A stretch of DNA of 64,000 nt from Chelonoidis abingdonii (lineage: Eukaryota; Chordata; Testudines; Testudinidae). Positions within the stretch are counted from its first letter, which is position 1. Every line of letters starts with the position of its first letter. Shown here piece by piece: positions 34,087 to 44,607 of this stretch. Under the pieces are notes generated by a model. The model was not told where the DNA came from. It was given only the letters and a program-made list of their open reading frames with translations, and did no database searches. Both the position numbers and the translations under genes were made by a program. The stretch is from assembly GCF_003597395.2 (NCBI RefSeq), contig NC_133770.1, forward strand, positions 207,707,512 through 207,771,511. The letters are read 5' to 3'.

Positions 34087-34696
34087 GAGGCATCTGGGAT
34101 GCATTAACAGGTTGCTGTAAACAAGACACGAGAAGTCATTCTTCCGCTCTACTCTGCACTGGTTAGGCCTCAGCTGGAGTATTGTGTCCAGTTCTGGGCA
34201 CCGCATTTCAAGAAAGATGGGGAGAAATTGGAGAGGGTCCAGAGAAGAGCAACAGAATGATTAAAGGTCTTGAGAACATGACCTACGAAGGAAGACTGAA
34301 AAACTGGGTTTATTTAGTTTGGAAAAGAGAAGACTGAGAGGGGACATGATAGCAGTTTTTCAGGTATCTAAAAGGTGTCATCAGGAGGAGGAGAAAACTT
34401 GTTCACCTTAGCCTCTAAGGATAGAACGAGAAGCAATGGGCTTAAACTGCAGCAAGGGAGATTTAGGTTGGATATAGAAAAAGTTCCTAACTGTCAGGGT
34501 AGTTAAACACTGGAAAAATTGCCTAGGGAGGTTGTGGAATCTCCATCTCTGGAGATATTTAAGAGTAGGTTAGATAAATGTCTATCAGGGATGGTCTAGA
34601 CAGTATTTGGTCCTGCCATGACGGCAGGGGACTGGACTCGATGACCTCTTGAGGTCTCTTCCAGTCCTAGAGTCTATGAATCTATGAATCTATGAA
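34087..34696 (+). repeat. CR1 LINE 3' end nested in the Penelope element
   Basis: It starts near GCATCTGGGATGCATTAACAGG. The plus strand then encodes the CR1 ORF2 C-terminus (CAGCTGGAGTATTGTGTCCAG = QLEYCVQ, then GAGAGGGTCCAGAGAAGAGC = ERVQRRA). Next come the 3' UTR and the diagnostic (TCTATGAA)n tail at 34671-34696. The Penelope sequence GGCCAATCA resumes as AATTGAG on the far side. Confidence 0.88.
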
Positions 34697-34829
34697 TTGA
34701 GATGAGCTATCATCAGCAGGACAAAAAAACCTTTAAAGTGATAATCGAGATGACTCATAGAAGGTGTGAGGAGAACTTAACATGAGGAAATAGATTCAAT
34801 TAGTGTAATGACCCAACCATTCCCAGTCT

Positions 34830-35075
34830 CTGTTTAACCTAAGTTAATTGTATCTAATTTGCATATTAATTCGAGTTCAGCAGTCTCTCTTTGGAGTCTG
34901 TTTTTGAAGTTTTTTTTGTTGCAAAATTGCAACCTTCAAGTCTGTCACTGAATGGCTAGAGAGATTGAAGTGTTCTCCACTGATTTTTGAATGTTATGAT
35001 TCCTGATGTCAGATTTGTGTCTTTTATTCTTTGGTTAGAGACTGTCCGGTTTGGGCAATTACATGACAGAGGGGC
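34830..35075 (-). pseudogene. GIY-YIG endonuclease remnant of the Penelope element
   Basis: The RT frame ends in CQQCPSVM followed by a stop. One base out of frame the sequence continues IAQTGQSL, where an intact enzyme has Y(I/V)GQT. A base has therefore been lost and the motif glycine reads alanine. Further along, GEHFNLSSHSVTDLKVAILQQ (written here as GEHFNLSSHS then VTDLKVAILQQ) matches the later part of the nuclease domain with its conserved glutamate. Stops occur between the blocks. Confidence 0.78.
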
Positions 35076-36146
35076 ATTGCTGGCACATGATGGCATGTAT
35101 CACGTTGGTAGATGTGCAGGTGAAAGAGCCCCTGATGGCGTGGCGGATGTGGTTAGGTCCTATGATGGTGTCACTTGAATAGATATGTGGACAGAGCTGG
35201 CATCGGGCTTTGTTGTAAGAATAGGTTCCTGGGTTAGTGTTTATGTTGTATGGCGTGCGGTTGCTAGTGAGTATTTGCTTCAGGTTGGGAGGCTGTCTGT
35301 AAGCGAGGACTGGCCTGTCTCCCAAGATCTGTGAAAGTGAGGGATCATCTTTCAGGATAGGTTGTAGATCTTTGATGATGCGCTGGAGAGGTTTTAGTTG
35401 GGGGCTGAAAGTGACGGCTAGTGGCGTTCTGTTATTTTCTTTGTTGGGCCTGTCCTGTACTAGGTGGCTTCTGGGTACTCTTCTGGCTCTATCAATCTGT
35501 TTTTTCACTTCAGCGGGTGGGTATTGTAGTTTTAAGAATGCTTGATAGAGGTCTTGTAGGTGTTTATCTGTGTCTGAGGGATTGGAACAAATGTGGTTGT
35601 ATCTTAGAGCTTGGCTGCCTACAATGGATTGTGTGGTGTGTCCTGGATGGAAGCTGGAGGCATATAGGTAAGTATAGCGGTCAGTGGGTTTCCGGTATAG
35701 GGTAGTGTTTATTTGACCATCGCTTATTAGCACAGTAGTGTCTAGGAAATGGACCACTTGTGTGGATTGGTCTAGGCTGAGGTTGATGGTGGGATGGAAA
35801 TTGTTAAAATCATGGTGGAATTCCTCGAGGGCTTCTTTTCCATAAGTCCAGATGATGAAGATGTCATCAATGTAGCGCAAGTACAGTAGCAGGCATTAGG
35901 GGATGAGAGTTAAGGAAACATTGTTCTAAGTCAGATGTTGGCATACTGGGGGGCCATGTGAGTACCCATAGCAGTGCTGCTGACTTGAAGGTATATATTG
36001 TCCCCAAATGTGAAATAGTTGTGGGTGAGGACAAAGTCACAAAGGTCAGCCATCAGGTTAGCTGTGATATTATCAGGAATACTATTCCTGATGGCTTGTA
36101 GTTCATCTTTGTGTGGAATGTTGGTGTAGAGGGCTTCTACATCCAT
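35059..36146 (-). pseudogene. Penelope-like reverse transcriptase remnant
   Basis: Two open pieces make up the RT. The upstream piece (35931-36146) has MDVEALYTNIPH, TFGDNIYLQ and STAMGTHMAPQYANI, the segment before the active site. The downstream piece (35059-35880, 273 codons) begins MRYIDDIFIIW, with the catalytic YIDD, and continues through the Penelope-specific thumb and linker (FLDTTV, LYRKPTD, RYNHICS, CQLCPHI) to CQQCPSVM. A short deletion between 35880 and 35931 breaks the frame just before YIDD. The family assignment is strong. Expression as one protein is not possible. Confidence 0.9.
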
Positions 36147-36345
36147 AGTGGCCAGGATAGTGTTTTCTGGAAGATCACTGATGGATTGTAGTATCCTATC
36201 CTATGCTCTGCCTGCATGTTTAAAGCTGATATCTGCAGAACCATTATGTTGGTTGGGAAACCTTGTTTCTGGGAGCTGATTACATTATCTGTGGAACTCT
36301 TGTAGTATTCTGAGGTTGTCTTAAGCTGGCTGAAAAGGAATTTTT

Positions 36346-37229
36346 AGCCATGCTGCTTTGATTCTTTTACTTTAACATTTTTTATTCTAACATTTCTAGA
36401 TGTGCTTTTTGAGTCTCCACACACAGAGGGTATACAATTTCCAAGGAAAATCTTCAGTATCAAATGAATTTTCCATATGGGGATTTCAGCCACAAAAAAA
36501 TTGTCCCTAAGAGCTACAGAGCTAAGGCTTTTGTGTGGATTTAAAACAATCTTATTTCCTACTGAAGTGTTGAGAAAGTGCTATTCTCCAAAGCTGTACA
36601 GTATTCATTGAGCAGATTGGACTGGATTTATTCTCACCTCTGATAACCAAAATCAGTAGACATGAGTTTTCTAATAATGAAAGATTTGGATTTAGGTTTC
36701 ATTACTATGAGGATCTGTGATAAGGGTGACTGTAAAGGGTGTCACACTGTCTAGTCCAAGTAACAAGAACAGCATGTCTGGAAAAGCAACAGAAAAATCT
36801 GTTAGCTCTGTACAAACAGAGCCTTTGTCACTTGTTCACAGCTCTCTTTCTACTATTTCACAAAATGATATATTAGTCTTTCAAGTACAGTGTTATCTTA
36901 ATATGTTAAATGATCATATGTGAGCCTATGCAGCACTCAGAGGAGATAAGCTGATACAGAAAAAAAGAGACAAAGAAGAATTTATTCACTCATAGCTGGT
37001 TGCTCTTTTTAGTTTCCTTGAGATTTGGCTCAGGATACTGTGAGAAAGAGTCAAAACACTGTTTATCAGAAAGAAAGAAGAGATGTTCCCATTCCAATCC
37101 TAAGAGTCATTACAAAATTCAAACTGGCCTAATGCACTTACCCTAGTTGTCAGAGTAGGATTATGGAATGGACCACTCATAGCATAATTTTTCTCCCAAT
37201 GAAGAAGCATGTAGGTTGTAGTTTGTGTG
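36346..37229. other. No recognised feature
   Basis: AT-rich, unstructured sequence; short frames only. Confidence 0.35.
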
Positions 37230-37378
37230 GATTTAGAGCCTAATCCTGCAAACACTAATGTGTGAGTGTGTATGTAACTTTATATATGGGACTAGTCCCA
37301 CTGATTTCACAGAACTTCTTGTATGCACAAAGTTATGCACAGATGTAAAGCTTTTCAGGATTGGGATCAGAAAAGAAG
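37230..37378. repeat. Ancient palindromic repeat
   Basis: GCCTAATCCTGCAAACACT...GTGTATGTAACTTTA on the left and AGTTATGCACAGATGTAAAGC...CAGGATTGGGATC on the right form an imperfect inverted repeat around a TAGTCCCACTGA centre. This pattern is widespread in reptile DNA and is probably an old MITE. Confidence 0.55.
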
Positions 37379-37489
37379 TAATTCACTAATATTTAATTCT
37401 TGGTAAGATGATAGTGAAAGAAGTAAAATAAATGGAACCCTTGCCCAGGTTCAGAGTATACCTCTCAGTCTTCTAAACACCGAGGGTAA

Positions 37490-37555
37490 AGTCATGGCCC
37501 CACTGGAGTCAAAGGGACAACTTCCATTGACTTCCAGAGACCAGGATTTCACCCC
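37490..37555. repeat. Short palindromic repeat, second copy
   Basis: GGCCCCACTGGAGTCAAAGG / TTCCATTGACTTCCAG is an imperfect inverted repeat, followed by CAGGATTTCACCCC. It resembles 29785-29857. Confidence 0.5.
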
Positions 37556-37713
37556 AAATATGTATTGGAGACCTCCCAATTATACAGCAGTCATTGTTTT
37601 GGCCTGGTGTGCATACAACTACCTGGTTATACCCCTGAAAATGATAGACATTTTGCTATCTCCTTACTACAATAAATGTACACAACTGGTAAATTGTCTG
37701 TATCTAGTTATTA

Positions 37714-39426
37714 GGGTGACCATATTTCCCTATGCTGAATACAGGACAGCTGGTAAAATTACTCATATTCAAGTGAGTTCAACAGCAATCAATCAGAACT
37801 ATGCAGTACAAATGTTCAAATTAATATCAAGTTGACTGAGCTCCTGTTAAAAATAAATACTGTGTAGTTGGAGTCTTTTTGTTTACCTTCTTATCTTTAA
37901 GGCTTTAGGGTTCACATGGGGAGGTGTGACACACACACTCCTATACACCTCTCTCTCATGGGGTGGTGACTGACTGACCCTCCCCTACCTGCCTGGAGTG
38001 CTTGGCCCTCCATGCCTGGCTGGGCCCCTGGGGATGGACCTGCCTCTCCTGGTACCTGGTGCTGCATCTTCCTAAGGCAATGCGTGTGCTGGGGCATCCA
38101 GGGTCACATGCCCCCCAGATTTCTGCCAGGGTTCACACAGGGTGGCCACAGCAGCCTTTCAGCACTGTGCAGGAGGGAAGGGACAGGAGCTGCTTCCAGC
38201 GGCAGGGGAAGGGGAAGGGATTACCTGGCCCATGTCTTTGTAGAGTTCAGCTCTCCCCTGCCCTGTGGGGGGAAGCAGCTTGTTCGGTCCTGCCCACACA
38301 GCGTTGAAAGGCAGCTAACACCTTCAGGCTGCTGCTGACCATGGACATAACCCAGCAGCCTCCTGTCCCCCAGCTACAGTGCAGGCAGGAAGGAGTTAAG
38401 CCCTAAGGATGTATTGTGCACTAGGGTCCAGTGGACCTGACTGCAGGGGCTTCAGCAAACCCAATCAGAAAGGTATCTCAGCAGTAGAGGATGCCAAGGG
38501 GTTGGAGCAGCCCCAGGCTTCCCAGTAGGACCCAGGGTGGGGTAGAGGGGGACAGGGAAGAGGGTGCAAGCCCCTGCCTGGGGGGTGCTGGGGCACCTGC
38601 AGGGTTAGGGCGTGAACAAGCTGGAAATCGCTTCCCCCACCACCACTCTAGAGCTTAGCTGAGGGGCAAAGAAGCTTCCCCATGCCAGCACTGTGCAGGG
38701 CTTTGGAACATGCAGGGCTTGGCTCCTCCTGGCCAGCACCCCAGGCTGGAGGGTCTTGGGCTTTCCCAGGGCATCAGCTCAGCCAGGGGCAGTTGGGGAA
38801 GGAAGGAGCCTGCTGGCCAGGCTGTGGTGAGCGTAGCGCTCCAACCAGGGGATGGTTCTCTGCACAGCGCTGGGAGCAGGATGTGCCCCGCGTTGCGGGG
38901 GGGCGGAATATGGAGGAGCAGCTGGGCTGGTGGGGATATGAACGTGCAAAGCAGGGAAAGGACAGTGAGAGGGGGAAACACATAAAGGGCCGATGGGTGG
39001 GCAGCAGAGATGACATAACTGGCCGCTGTCTGGCACCTGCCTGCACTCAGTGGCTGCTGCAGCTCCCAGCCAGTGCTGGCCGGAAATGGGACAGGGGGTG
39101 AGGCCCTGCTGGCTGAGAGCCAGCATGCTGCAGATGCTGTGCTGACGAACCAGCAGGGGTAGCGGCTGGCCCTGTGCACTTGAACTTTGCCCCGCCACCA
39201 ACTTTGTGCACCCACCCCCATCGTTGTCCACTGGACCCCACCACTTACCACTGGTTGTCAGATGGCTGGCAAGCAGGGATCTGGCCAGCAGCAGGACCTT
39301 GAAGTACTGATGCAGAGGAGACAGAAAATATGGGCCAATTTGCCCATTTTTAAGAAAATGTTGGGACACCTGTGGGAGGGCTTAAATACGGGTCTGTCCC
39401 TTTAAAAATTGGACATCTGGTCACCC
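37714..39426. mobile_element. Non-autonomous DNA element with TA target duplication
   Basis: The left end GGGTGACCATATTTCC pairs with the right end read in reverse, GGGTGACCAGATGTCC, and TA flanks both sides (37712-37713, 39427-39428). That points to a Tc1/mariner-like target choice. The first ~200 bp and last ~150 bp are AT-rich. The interior (37950-39260) is GC-rich and holds overlapping frames on both strands, none with a known domain. A 136-bp relative is at 47280-47415, and an end fragment begins at 52627. Total length is 1713 bp. Confidence 0.8.
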
Positions 39427-40197
39427 TATAAGTTATTTTTGGTTTCATATAAACAGTAATAAAAAAAATCTTAAATGCTTCTTCACCCAGAATTTTCACA
39501 GCCCCTCAGGCCTCCATGTTATGTTACAATGATAAAGGATCACTGAAAATAGCTTTCTTCATACTGTGTAAGGTGCTATAGAAACACAGAAGGGTGGATT
39601 GATTTAAATCATGATTTAAATCACTAGTCAGGAAGACTTGATTTAATCATGGATTTCTACATAAAAGTGCATTCTTGTTGGTTGTTATAAACTTAATACA
39701 TATTCTTTACAACTCAGAGATAGATGTAGGTTTATTTTTAGAAGGTACACACTATACATTTTTAAAGTGATTTATTTTGAAAAACTTTTCAGATTAGTTT
39801 TACAGCTATATCAGAAAATGAAAGATTGTTTGGTTATTTAATTTACCAAAGGTAATTGAAGCAGATATTTATGAAGTTATTGGGAGGTGAACTGTCTCCA
39901 GTTCAACAGGTTAATCATTAATATTTGGAGGATTTTCTTGCCATGGTGCATTACGAGAAGAACCTCACCAGACAGACCTTTAAATTGTTTTATTTAACTA
40001 AAATAACAATGTTATGTATTCTGGATCTTTTTCTTCAAAAGCAAACATATTTTAACAAAACAAGCATATGAATTTTTGAATTTAGTTAAACTTTTTAAAA
40101 TCAGGTTTGTTTTTGTTAAAATTGTTTTTAACAAAAATAGTTGAATTTAAAGAAAAAATTAAATCGACTTTGTCAGCCAGGTCAAGGTGCAACTAAC

Positions 40198-40422
40198 TTA
40201 GTCATCTTCATGTTCGTTTTCCTGATTGTTTATAATCTGGAAAAGAAAAACAAGCTTTCCTGCTGTTTCAGGTCCCAAACGATTTCTCAGTTTGGAATTA
40301 ATTTGTCCAAAGGAAGAAAATATTCTTTCTATACCAGTAGAAGAAGCTACTGCTGTTAAAAGTGAGATTATCACTTCAGCAGTCTCTGAATCCAAGTGCT
40401 TAAGTGACTTCCACCAGTTCAC
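40198..40422 (-). pseudogene. hAT transposase dimerisation (hATC) domain
   Basis: The 74-residue frame contains WWKSLKHLDSE, AVASSTGIERIFSSFG and NSKLRNRLG, ending KLVFLFQIINNQE. It fits the hATC pattern: a tryptophan pair, a serine-rich turn followed by ER-FS, then K.RNRL. It is closer to BED-finger hAT proteins than to the hATC seen at 17285. The domain's key residues are preserved, but it is separated from the rest of the protein by stops. Confidence 0.8.
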
Positions 40423-40937
40423 TGGTGTGACTTTTTTTCAATCATCAACAAACATATATTTCTTGAATGGTTCACCTTTAGCTCTGAAGTTTATTACAGT
40501 TGGCATTATGGAGGGATGATTGCTCGATGTCTATGTCATAGCTAACTCCTCTTCTTCAGCAGTTAAGGTTTGACCCTGGTACCGAGTATTGAGAATATTT
40601 GAAAGAAAATGAGCTGGAGATAGTGCTTGTCCCATTTGTTTTTTTAATGCTTGTAATTTAACTTGGTCATTGCATATTTCTCTTTTTAAGATCTCACTCA
40701 GTTCCTTCCAAATTGTCTGTGACCAACATGTGTACTAGAAATTTGAATTTTTTCGCAGTTTGTTATAGCTTTTACTGCTACTTCTTGTAAGTATTCTGCT
40801 GTGCGTGCATTTCCTGATGTATCAAATTGTTTCTATAAAGAAGATATTCCCTTCTTCTGTTGTCACACAAACACATACAACAGGATCATTGTGGACATTG
40901 CTCCACCCATCTAGACTCAGGTTAACAATTTTACCCT

Positions 40938-41123
40938 CTAGACATGTGCACACTGCTCAATTTCTCTTTCATACACTTTATCCAGCAATTTGCCTGCAAC
41001 ATCTGCTTTGTTGGGTAGACTGTATCCTGGTCTTAATGACTGAACCATGTTAATGAAGTGTGGGTTCTCAATCATATGGAAAGGAGAGTTTGTTGCATAA
41101 ACAAATTGGGCGATTTTTTTCAT
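40938..41123 (-). pseudogene. hAT transposase, mid-protein fragment
   Basis: The 61-residue frame reads MKKIAQFVYATNSPFHMIENP, then HFINMVQSLRPGYSLPNKAD and VAGKLLDKVYEREIE. It matches the conserved stretch preceding the first catalytic aspartate in BED-type hAT transposases, remembered as FV..T..PF..VEN..F......L.P.Y..P. The catalytic region downstream (about 40500-40930) has multiple stops. The fragment is collinear with the BED and hATC pieces. Confidence 0.75.
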
Positions 41124-41589
41124 AAGTTACCCCTTTTTGTAATCTGCTGGTTCTTATCACAAACTTATCTATGGTTGTTTCTGGATGATAGAGATTTTTT
41201 TTCTTTTTGCTGCAGGTGATATACTGTGGCTATGTGACATACATGATGTGACTGAAACACTATCATTGGCAGATAACTCTGAAACTATAGAAAATGATGG
41301 TGATCTTAAAGGTGGATAGTCTTCAGAATTCTGCATGTTGAGGATGGATTCTCCTAAACAAAATAAGTCAATGCAGTTATTTAATTATTATTACCATACT
41401 GCTCATTTAGTATTATTCATTGCATTCACTGACACCCAGTACTACTTTAAAGGTGAAATTGTAAAAGGAATATCTGCCTATTTCATCTATTTATTTTTTT
41501 TATCACAACTGCATCTAAAATGATAGTACCATAGAGTAACAACTATATCTTTTGCTCAAACGTGAGAATTCAAGAATAGTCCAGAAGGA

Positions 41590-41732
41590 AGACAGTCAGT
41601 CCTTCGGGCAACCAGGCCTTGCATTTCTTTGTTGCACTGTTTGCATTTTGCACGCATGCCTGTCTTACCCACAGGTAGAAGAACTTCATTAAAATATTCC
41701 CAAACTGGGTCTCTTTTACAGCCTGCTGCCAT
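41590..41732 (-). pseudogene. BED zinc finger of the hAT transposase
   Basis: Starting at the ATG at 41732, the minus strand reads MAAGCKRDPVWEYFNEVLLP, then VGKTGMRAKCKQCNKEMQG. It has the aromatic WEYF motif and the CKQC zinc pair that open a BED finger. The paired histidines expected about 20 residues later are not seen before the frame degrades, so the finger is incomplete. BED fingers bind the transposon ends. This supports placing the transposase start at 41732. Confidence 0.72.
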
Positions 41733-42416
41733 TATAGGTTTTTCCTTCTAGTGAGAGAATGGTATGGTAGATCTCAAATCAATGAAGGCTACACTCAGAA
41801 AGACCTCAAGACCCCTGGAATATGCTGCTCAAACAGTTTCACTTTTGTTTCTACAGCCTGTCCCTCCCTTCTCACATTTATCGCCAGACTTCTTTCCTTG
41901 TCCAGATCTATTCCGCCCACAGCAATCGGCTATTCATAGAACTTTTTGAAACTTTTAGAGAGAGGTAAGGGATTGACTGTGTACACAAATTTGCAGAGGA
42001 GCAATAGGGTTGAGGTCTGTTATTTCTCACCTCTATGTATTATTTATTTATTTAAAAACTTTTTTCTGTTAGCAAGCATGTTTTCTCTGGAGACACAAAT
42101 TCACAGTTTGAGAACTGAAAAACAAAGCATCTCTGATGGTATCTTCTAGACCGAGCACTGAGTCCCATTGGGCAGATAGAAAGATTAACCTAAATAATCT
42201 ATACAGAAGCCTCTGGAACCCCATAAGATTGGGTCCCTAATCCAAGAACTATTGGAACTCACTTACAAAACTTTTCTTAAACATTACATGAATATATTGT
42301 CTCCTACTATAGGATTAGAATTTATAATCCCTCTTCCATGATGAGATATCTTTGAGCTATAATGTATCTTAATTAAAACTATCTTTAGGTTTTTTCCCTC
42401 AAAAAGCATTTGATCA

Positions 42417-42475
42417 AAAATCCGATTTAAATAAAAAAATTTTATTTAAAATTTTATTTAAAATCGGATTTTTTT
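42417..42475. repeat. AT-rich hairpin near the hAT right end
   Basis: AAAATCCGATTTAAATAAAA and TTTTATTTAAAATCGGATTT are near-perfect inverted copies separated by about ten bases of A/T. They could extrude as a cruciform. Confidence 0.85.
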
Positions 42476-42512
42476 ATTTAAAAAAAATCATTGATTTTTA
42501 TCCACCCTGCCT

Positions 42513-42716
42513 TTAATATTTTTTTTTGCTCTTCTCTAGACTCTCCAGTTTTTCCACATCTTTCCTGAAATGTGGTGCCTGGAACTGGACACAATACTCC
42601 AGTTGAGGCCTAATCAGCGTGGAGTAGAGTGGAAAAATTACTTGTGTCTTGCTTACAATACATCCCAGAATGATGTTTGCTAATACATCCCAGAATGATG
42701 TTTGCTTTTTTTGCAA
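42513..42716 (-). pseudogene. CR1 ORF2 C-terminal fragment
   Basis: The 67-residue frame includes [15 protein letters not shown] and FRKDVEKLESLEK. These correspond to the [13 protein letters not shown] and KDVEKLE-VQRRA blocks at the CR1 protein end. It lies in a different frame from the RT core, with a gap of about 75 bp. Confidence 0.85.
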
Positions 42717-42791
42717 CAGTGTTACACTATTGACTCATATTTAGCTTGTGATCCACTATGACCCCCAGATCCCTTTCCGCAGTACTCCTTC

Positions 42792-43250
42792 CTAGGCAAT
42801 CATTTTTTTGTATGTGTGCAACTGATTGTTCCTTCCTAAGTGGAGTGCTTTGCATTTGTCCGTATTGAATTTCACCCTATTTACTTCAGACCATTTATCC
42901 AGTTTGTCCAGATCATTTTGAATTTTAATCCTATCCTTCAAAGCACTTGCAACCCCTCCCAGCTTGGTATCATCCACAAACTTTATAAGTATACTCTCTA
43001 TGCCATTATCTAAATCATTGAAGAAGATATTGAACAGAACCGGACCCAGAACTGATCTCTGTGGGACCCCACTCATTATGCCCTTCCAGCATGACTGTGA
43101 ACCACTGATAACTAGTCTGTGGGAATGGTTTTCCAACCAGTTATGCACCCACCTTACAATAGCTCCATCTAGGTTGTATTTCCCTAGTTTGTTTATGAGA
43201 GGGTCATGTGAGACATTATCAAAAGCCTTACTAAAGTCAAGATATATCAC
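42792..43250 (-). pseudogene. CR1 reverse transcriptase core
   Basis: The 152-residue frame carries YLDFSKAFDNVSHD, WLENHSHRLVISG, GVPQRSVLGPVLFNIFFNDLD, FVDDTKLGG and NTDKCKALHLG. FVDD is the catalytic box, normally FADD in CR1. The GVPQ-SVLGP block is the standard palm motif. Synthesis of CR1 DNA at the target nick is the known role. The frame ends against the inserted LTR at 43254, which removes its connection to the RT start. Confidence 0.92.
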
Positions 43251-43253
43251 ATC

Positions 43254-44408
43254 TGTGGTAATCTAGCCTCCCAGTCCCAGACCTGAACTTTAGCGTCCAC
43301 AATCTGATCCTGTCCCAAACCTGGACTTTAGCGTCCAAAATCTGGGGGCTTACCTGAAACTCCCCCAAGCTCACTACCAGCTTGGATATTCTCGCTGCCA
43401 CCAGATCAGGAATTGATGGGGCCTGATCCCCCCTTTCCTCTCTCTGGTGTCGCCCAACACCCTCCTTTGGGGGGGCACCCAGATTCCCAAATCCACTTGG
43501 GATGCTAAAAGGCAGGGGAAAATAATCCCTTCCCCCCCTCCTCCCAGGCCTTGCCAAGAAACTCGGTTTTTCTGCTTCCCAAGAGATAAGCGTTCTCTAA
43601 CCCTCAGGCAATTGAGATTGCAAAATACACAAGACTTGGCTTTGCCTTTCCCCCGTGCCGCTGCCTTCCCGTGAGGGAGACAGATACCTTTGAATACAGA
43701 GGTGATTCTTTTTTCTCTTTCCCCGTAGCCTGCTCATTTCCCGAAAGCAATAGGAAAAATACCCACAGCCTCCGGCTGTTCCCTTCCTTTTGCCTCCCTA
43801 GGAAAGAACTTCCACCACGTTTTAAAAGAAAAAGTTATATTAGAAAAAAGAAAGAAAATATAAAACAATAAATCTGCATTAAAGAAACTCATACAGGCTT
43901 CTGCTTATAAGAAAATATGAAGAACAGTCCTGATTTAAAAGATAGCGCGATTAAACCAGTCCAACCAATCCACATACATGTAATACAACCCAAAGCTCCT
44001 CATAGCCGAGATTGCTTGGGGGTTCCTTTGTACTCACAGATGTGTAGGAGACACTTGGGAGATAAGAGTGCAGTTAGAGGAAGCTTGTTAACTCAACAGC
44101 CGAGAAAACACAAAAGAGCACAGCCATGCCACATCTATTCGTACAACGCAAAACCTCTGCATTAGCCGAATTGCTTTGGGGTTCCTTTGTACTCACAGAC
44201 TTCTTGGTATAATATTTGAAATAAGAAGGAGTTAGGAGGAAACTTGTTCTACTTCACAGCCGAGAAAACAAAAAGAACGCTAGTATACAAATTCCCCAAC
44301 CCTGACTTTAAACAATCCAGTTCTCTGATTGGTCCTCTGGTCAGGTGTTTGGTTACCCTTTCCAGGTAAAAGAAACTTAACCCTTACCTTACCTATCTAT
44401 TTATGACA
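43254..44408 (-). repeat. LTR-B copy 4, solo LTR inside CR1
   Basis: On the minus strand it runs TGTCATAAATAG ... ATTACCACA. Flanks ACATC (43249-43253) and ACACC (44409-44413) form a 5-bp duplication with one change, and CR1 reads on smoothly as ...ACATC|TACCGCTTCC. Within it a 47-50 bp phrase (ACTTTAGCGTCCA) occurs twice at 43290 and 43328. A ~120-bp unit (CTCATAGCCGA / GCATTAGCCGA...GGGGTTCCTTTGTACTCACAGA) is also duplicated near 44010 and 44170. It is a more divergent subtype than copies 2 and 3. Confidence 0.82.
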
Positions 44409-44607
44409 ACACCTACCGCTTCCTCCCATCCACAAGGCTTGTTACCTTGTTAAAGAAAGATATCAGGTCCATTTGATATGATTTGTTCTTGACAAATCCA
44501 TGCTGACTGTTATTTATCACCTTATTATCTTCTAGGTGTTTGCAGATTGATTGCTTAATTATTTGCTCCATTATCTTTCCGGGTACAGAATTTAAACTGA
44601 CTAGTCT

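Larger units (their letters stand above)
33869..36345 (-). mobile_element. Penelope-like retroelement, 5' truncated, with nested CR1
   Basis: The 3' end at 33869 carries the GTTTCAGAGTAGCAGCCGTG terminus, found as fragments at 15634 and 21068. Moving up the minus strand are an untranslated tail, a GIY-YIG endonuclease remnant (about 34830-35075) and a reverse transcriptase (35059-36146). The RT start is missing, as usual for 5'-truncated copies. A CR1 tail (34087-34696) sits inside. Without it the copy is about 1.87 kb. Penelope elements pair a telomerase-related RT with a GIY-YIG nuclease. This copy has several frame breaks. Confidence 0.9.
39587..42509 (-). mobile_element. hAT DNA transposon, near full length, inactive
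   Basis: The right end, reverse complemented, reads CAGGGTGGATAAAAATCAATGA; the left end reads CAGAAGGGTGGATTGATTTAAA. They are inverted around AGGGTGGAT, with a 2-base difference near the left tip. The ~2.9 kb span suits an autonomous hAT. On the minus strand, in order, come a BED zinc finger (about 41590-41732), a mid-transposase block (40938-41123) and the hATC domain (40198-40422). No 8-bp duplication matches, so an end may be damaged. CR1 sequence starts almost at once beyond the right end. Confidence 0.82.

Noticed and set aside
35059..36146. Host telomerase-like reverse transcriptase
   Set aside because: The YIDD-containing protein is followed by a GIY-YIG remnant and repeat-type 3' ends, which identifies a Penelope element.
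38655..39369. Minus-strand frames of 196-198 codons as a protein gene
   Set aside because: Several equally long frames overlap on both strands within the GC-rich interior of a TA-flanked element, with low-complexity residues and no domain.
39579..42517. 8-bp target duplication for the BED-hAT element
   Set aside because: TAGAAACA on the left and CCTTTAAT on the right do not match.
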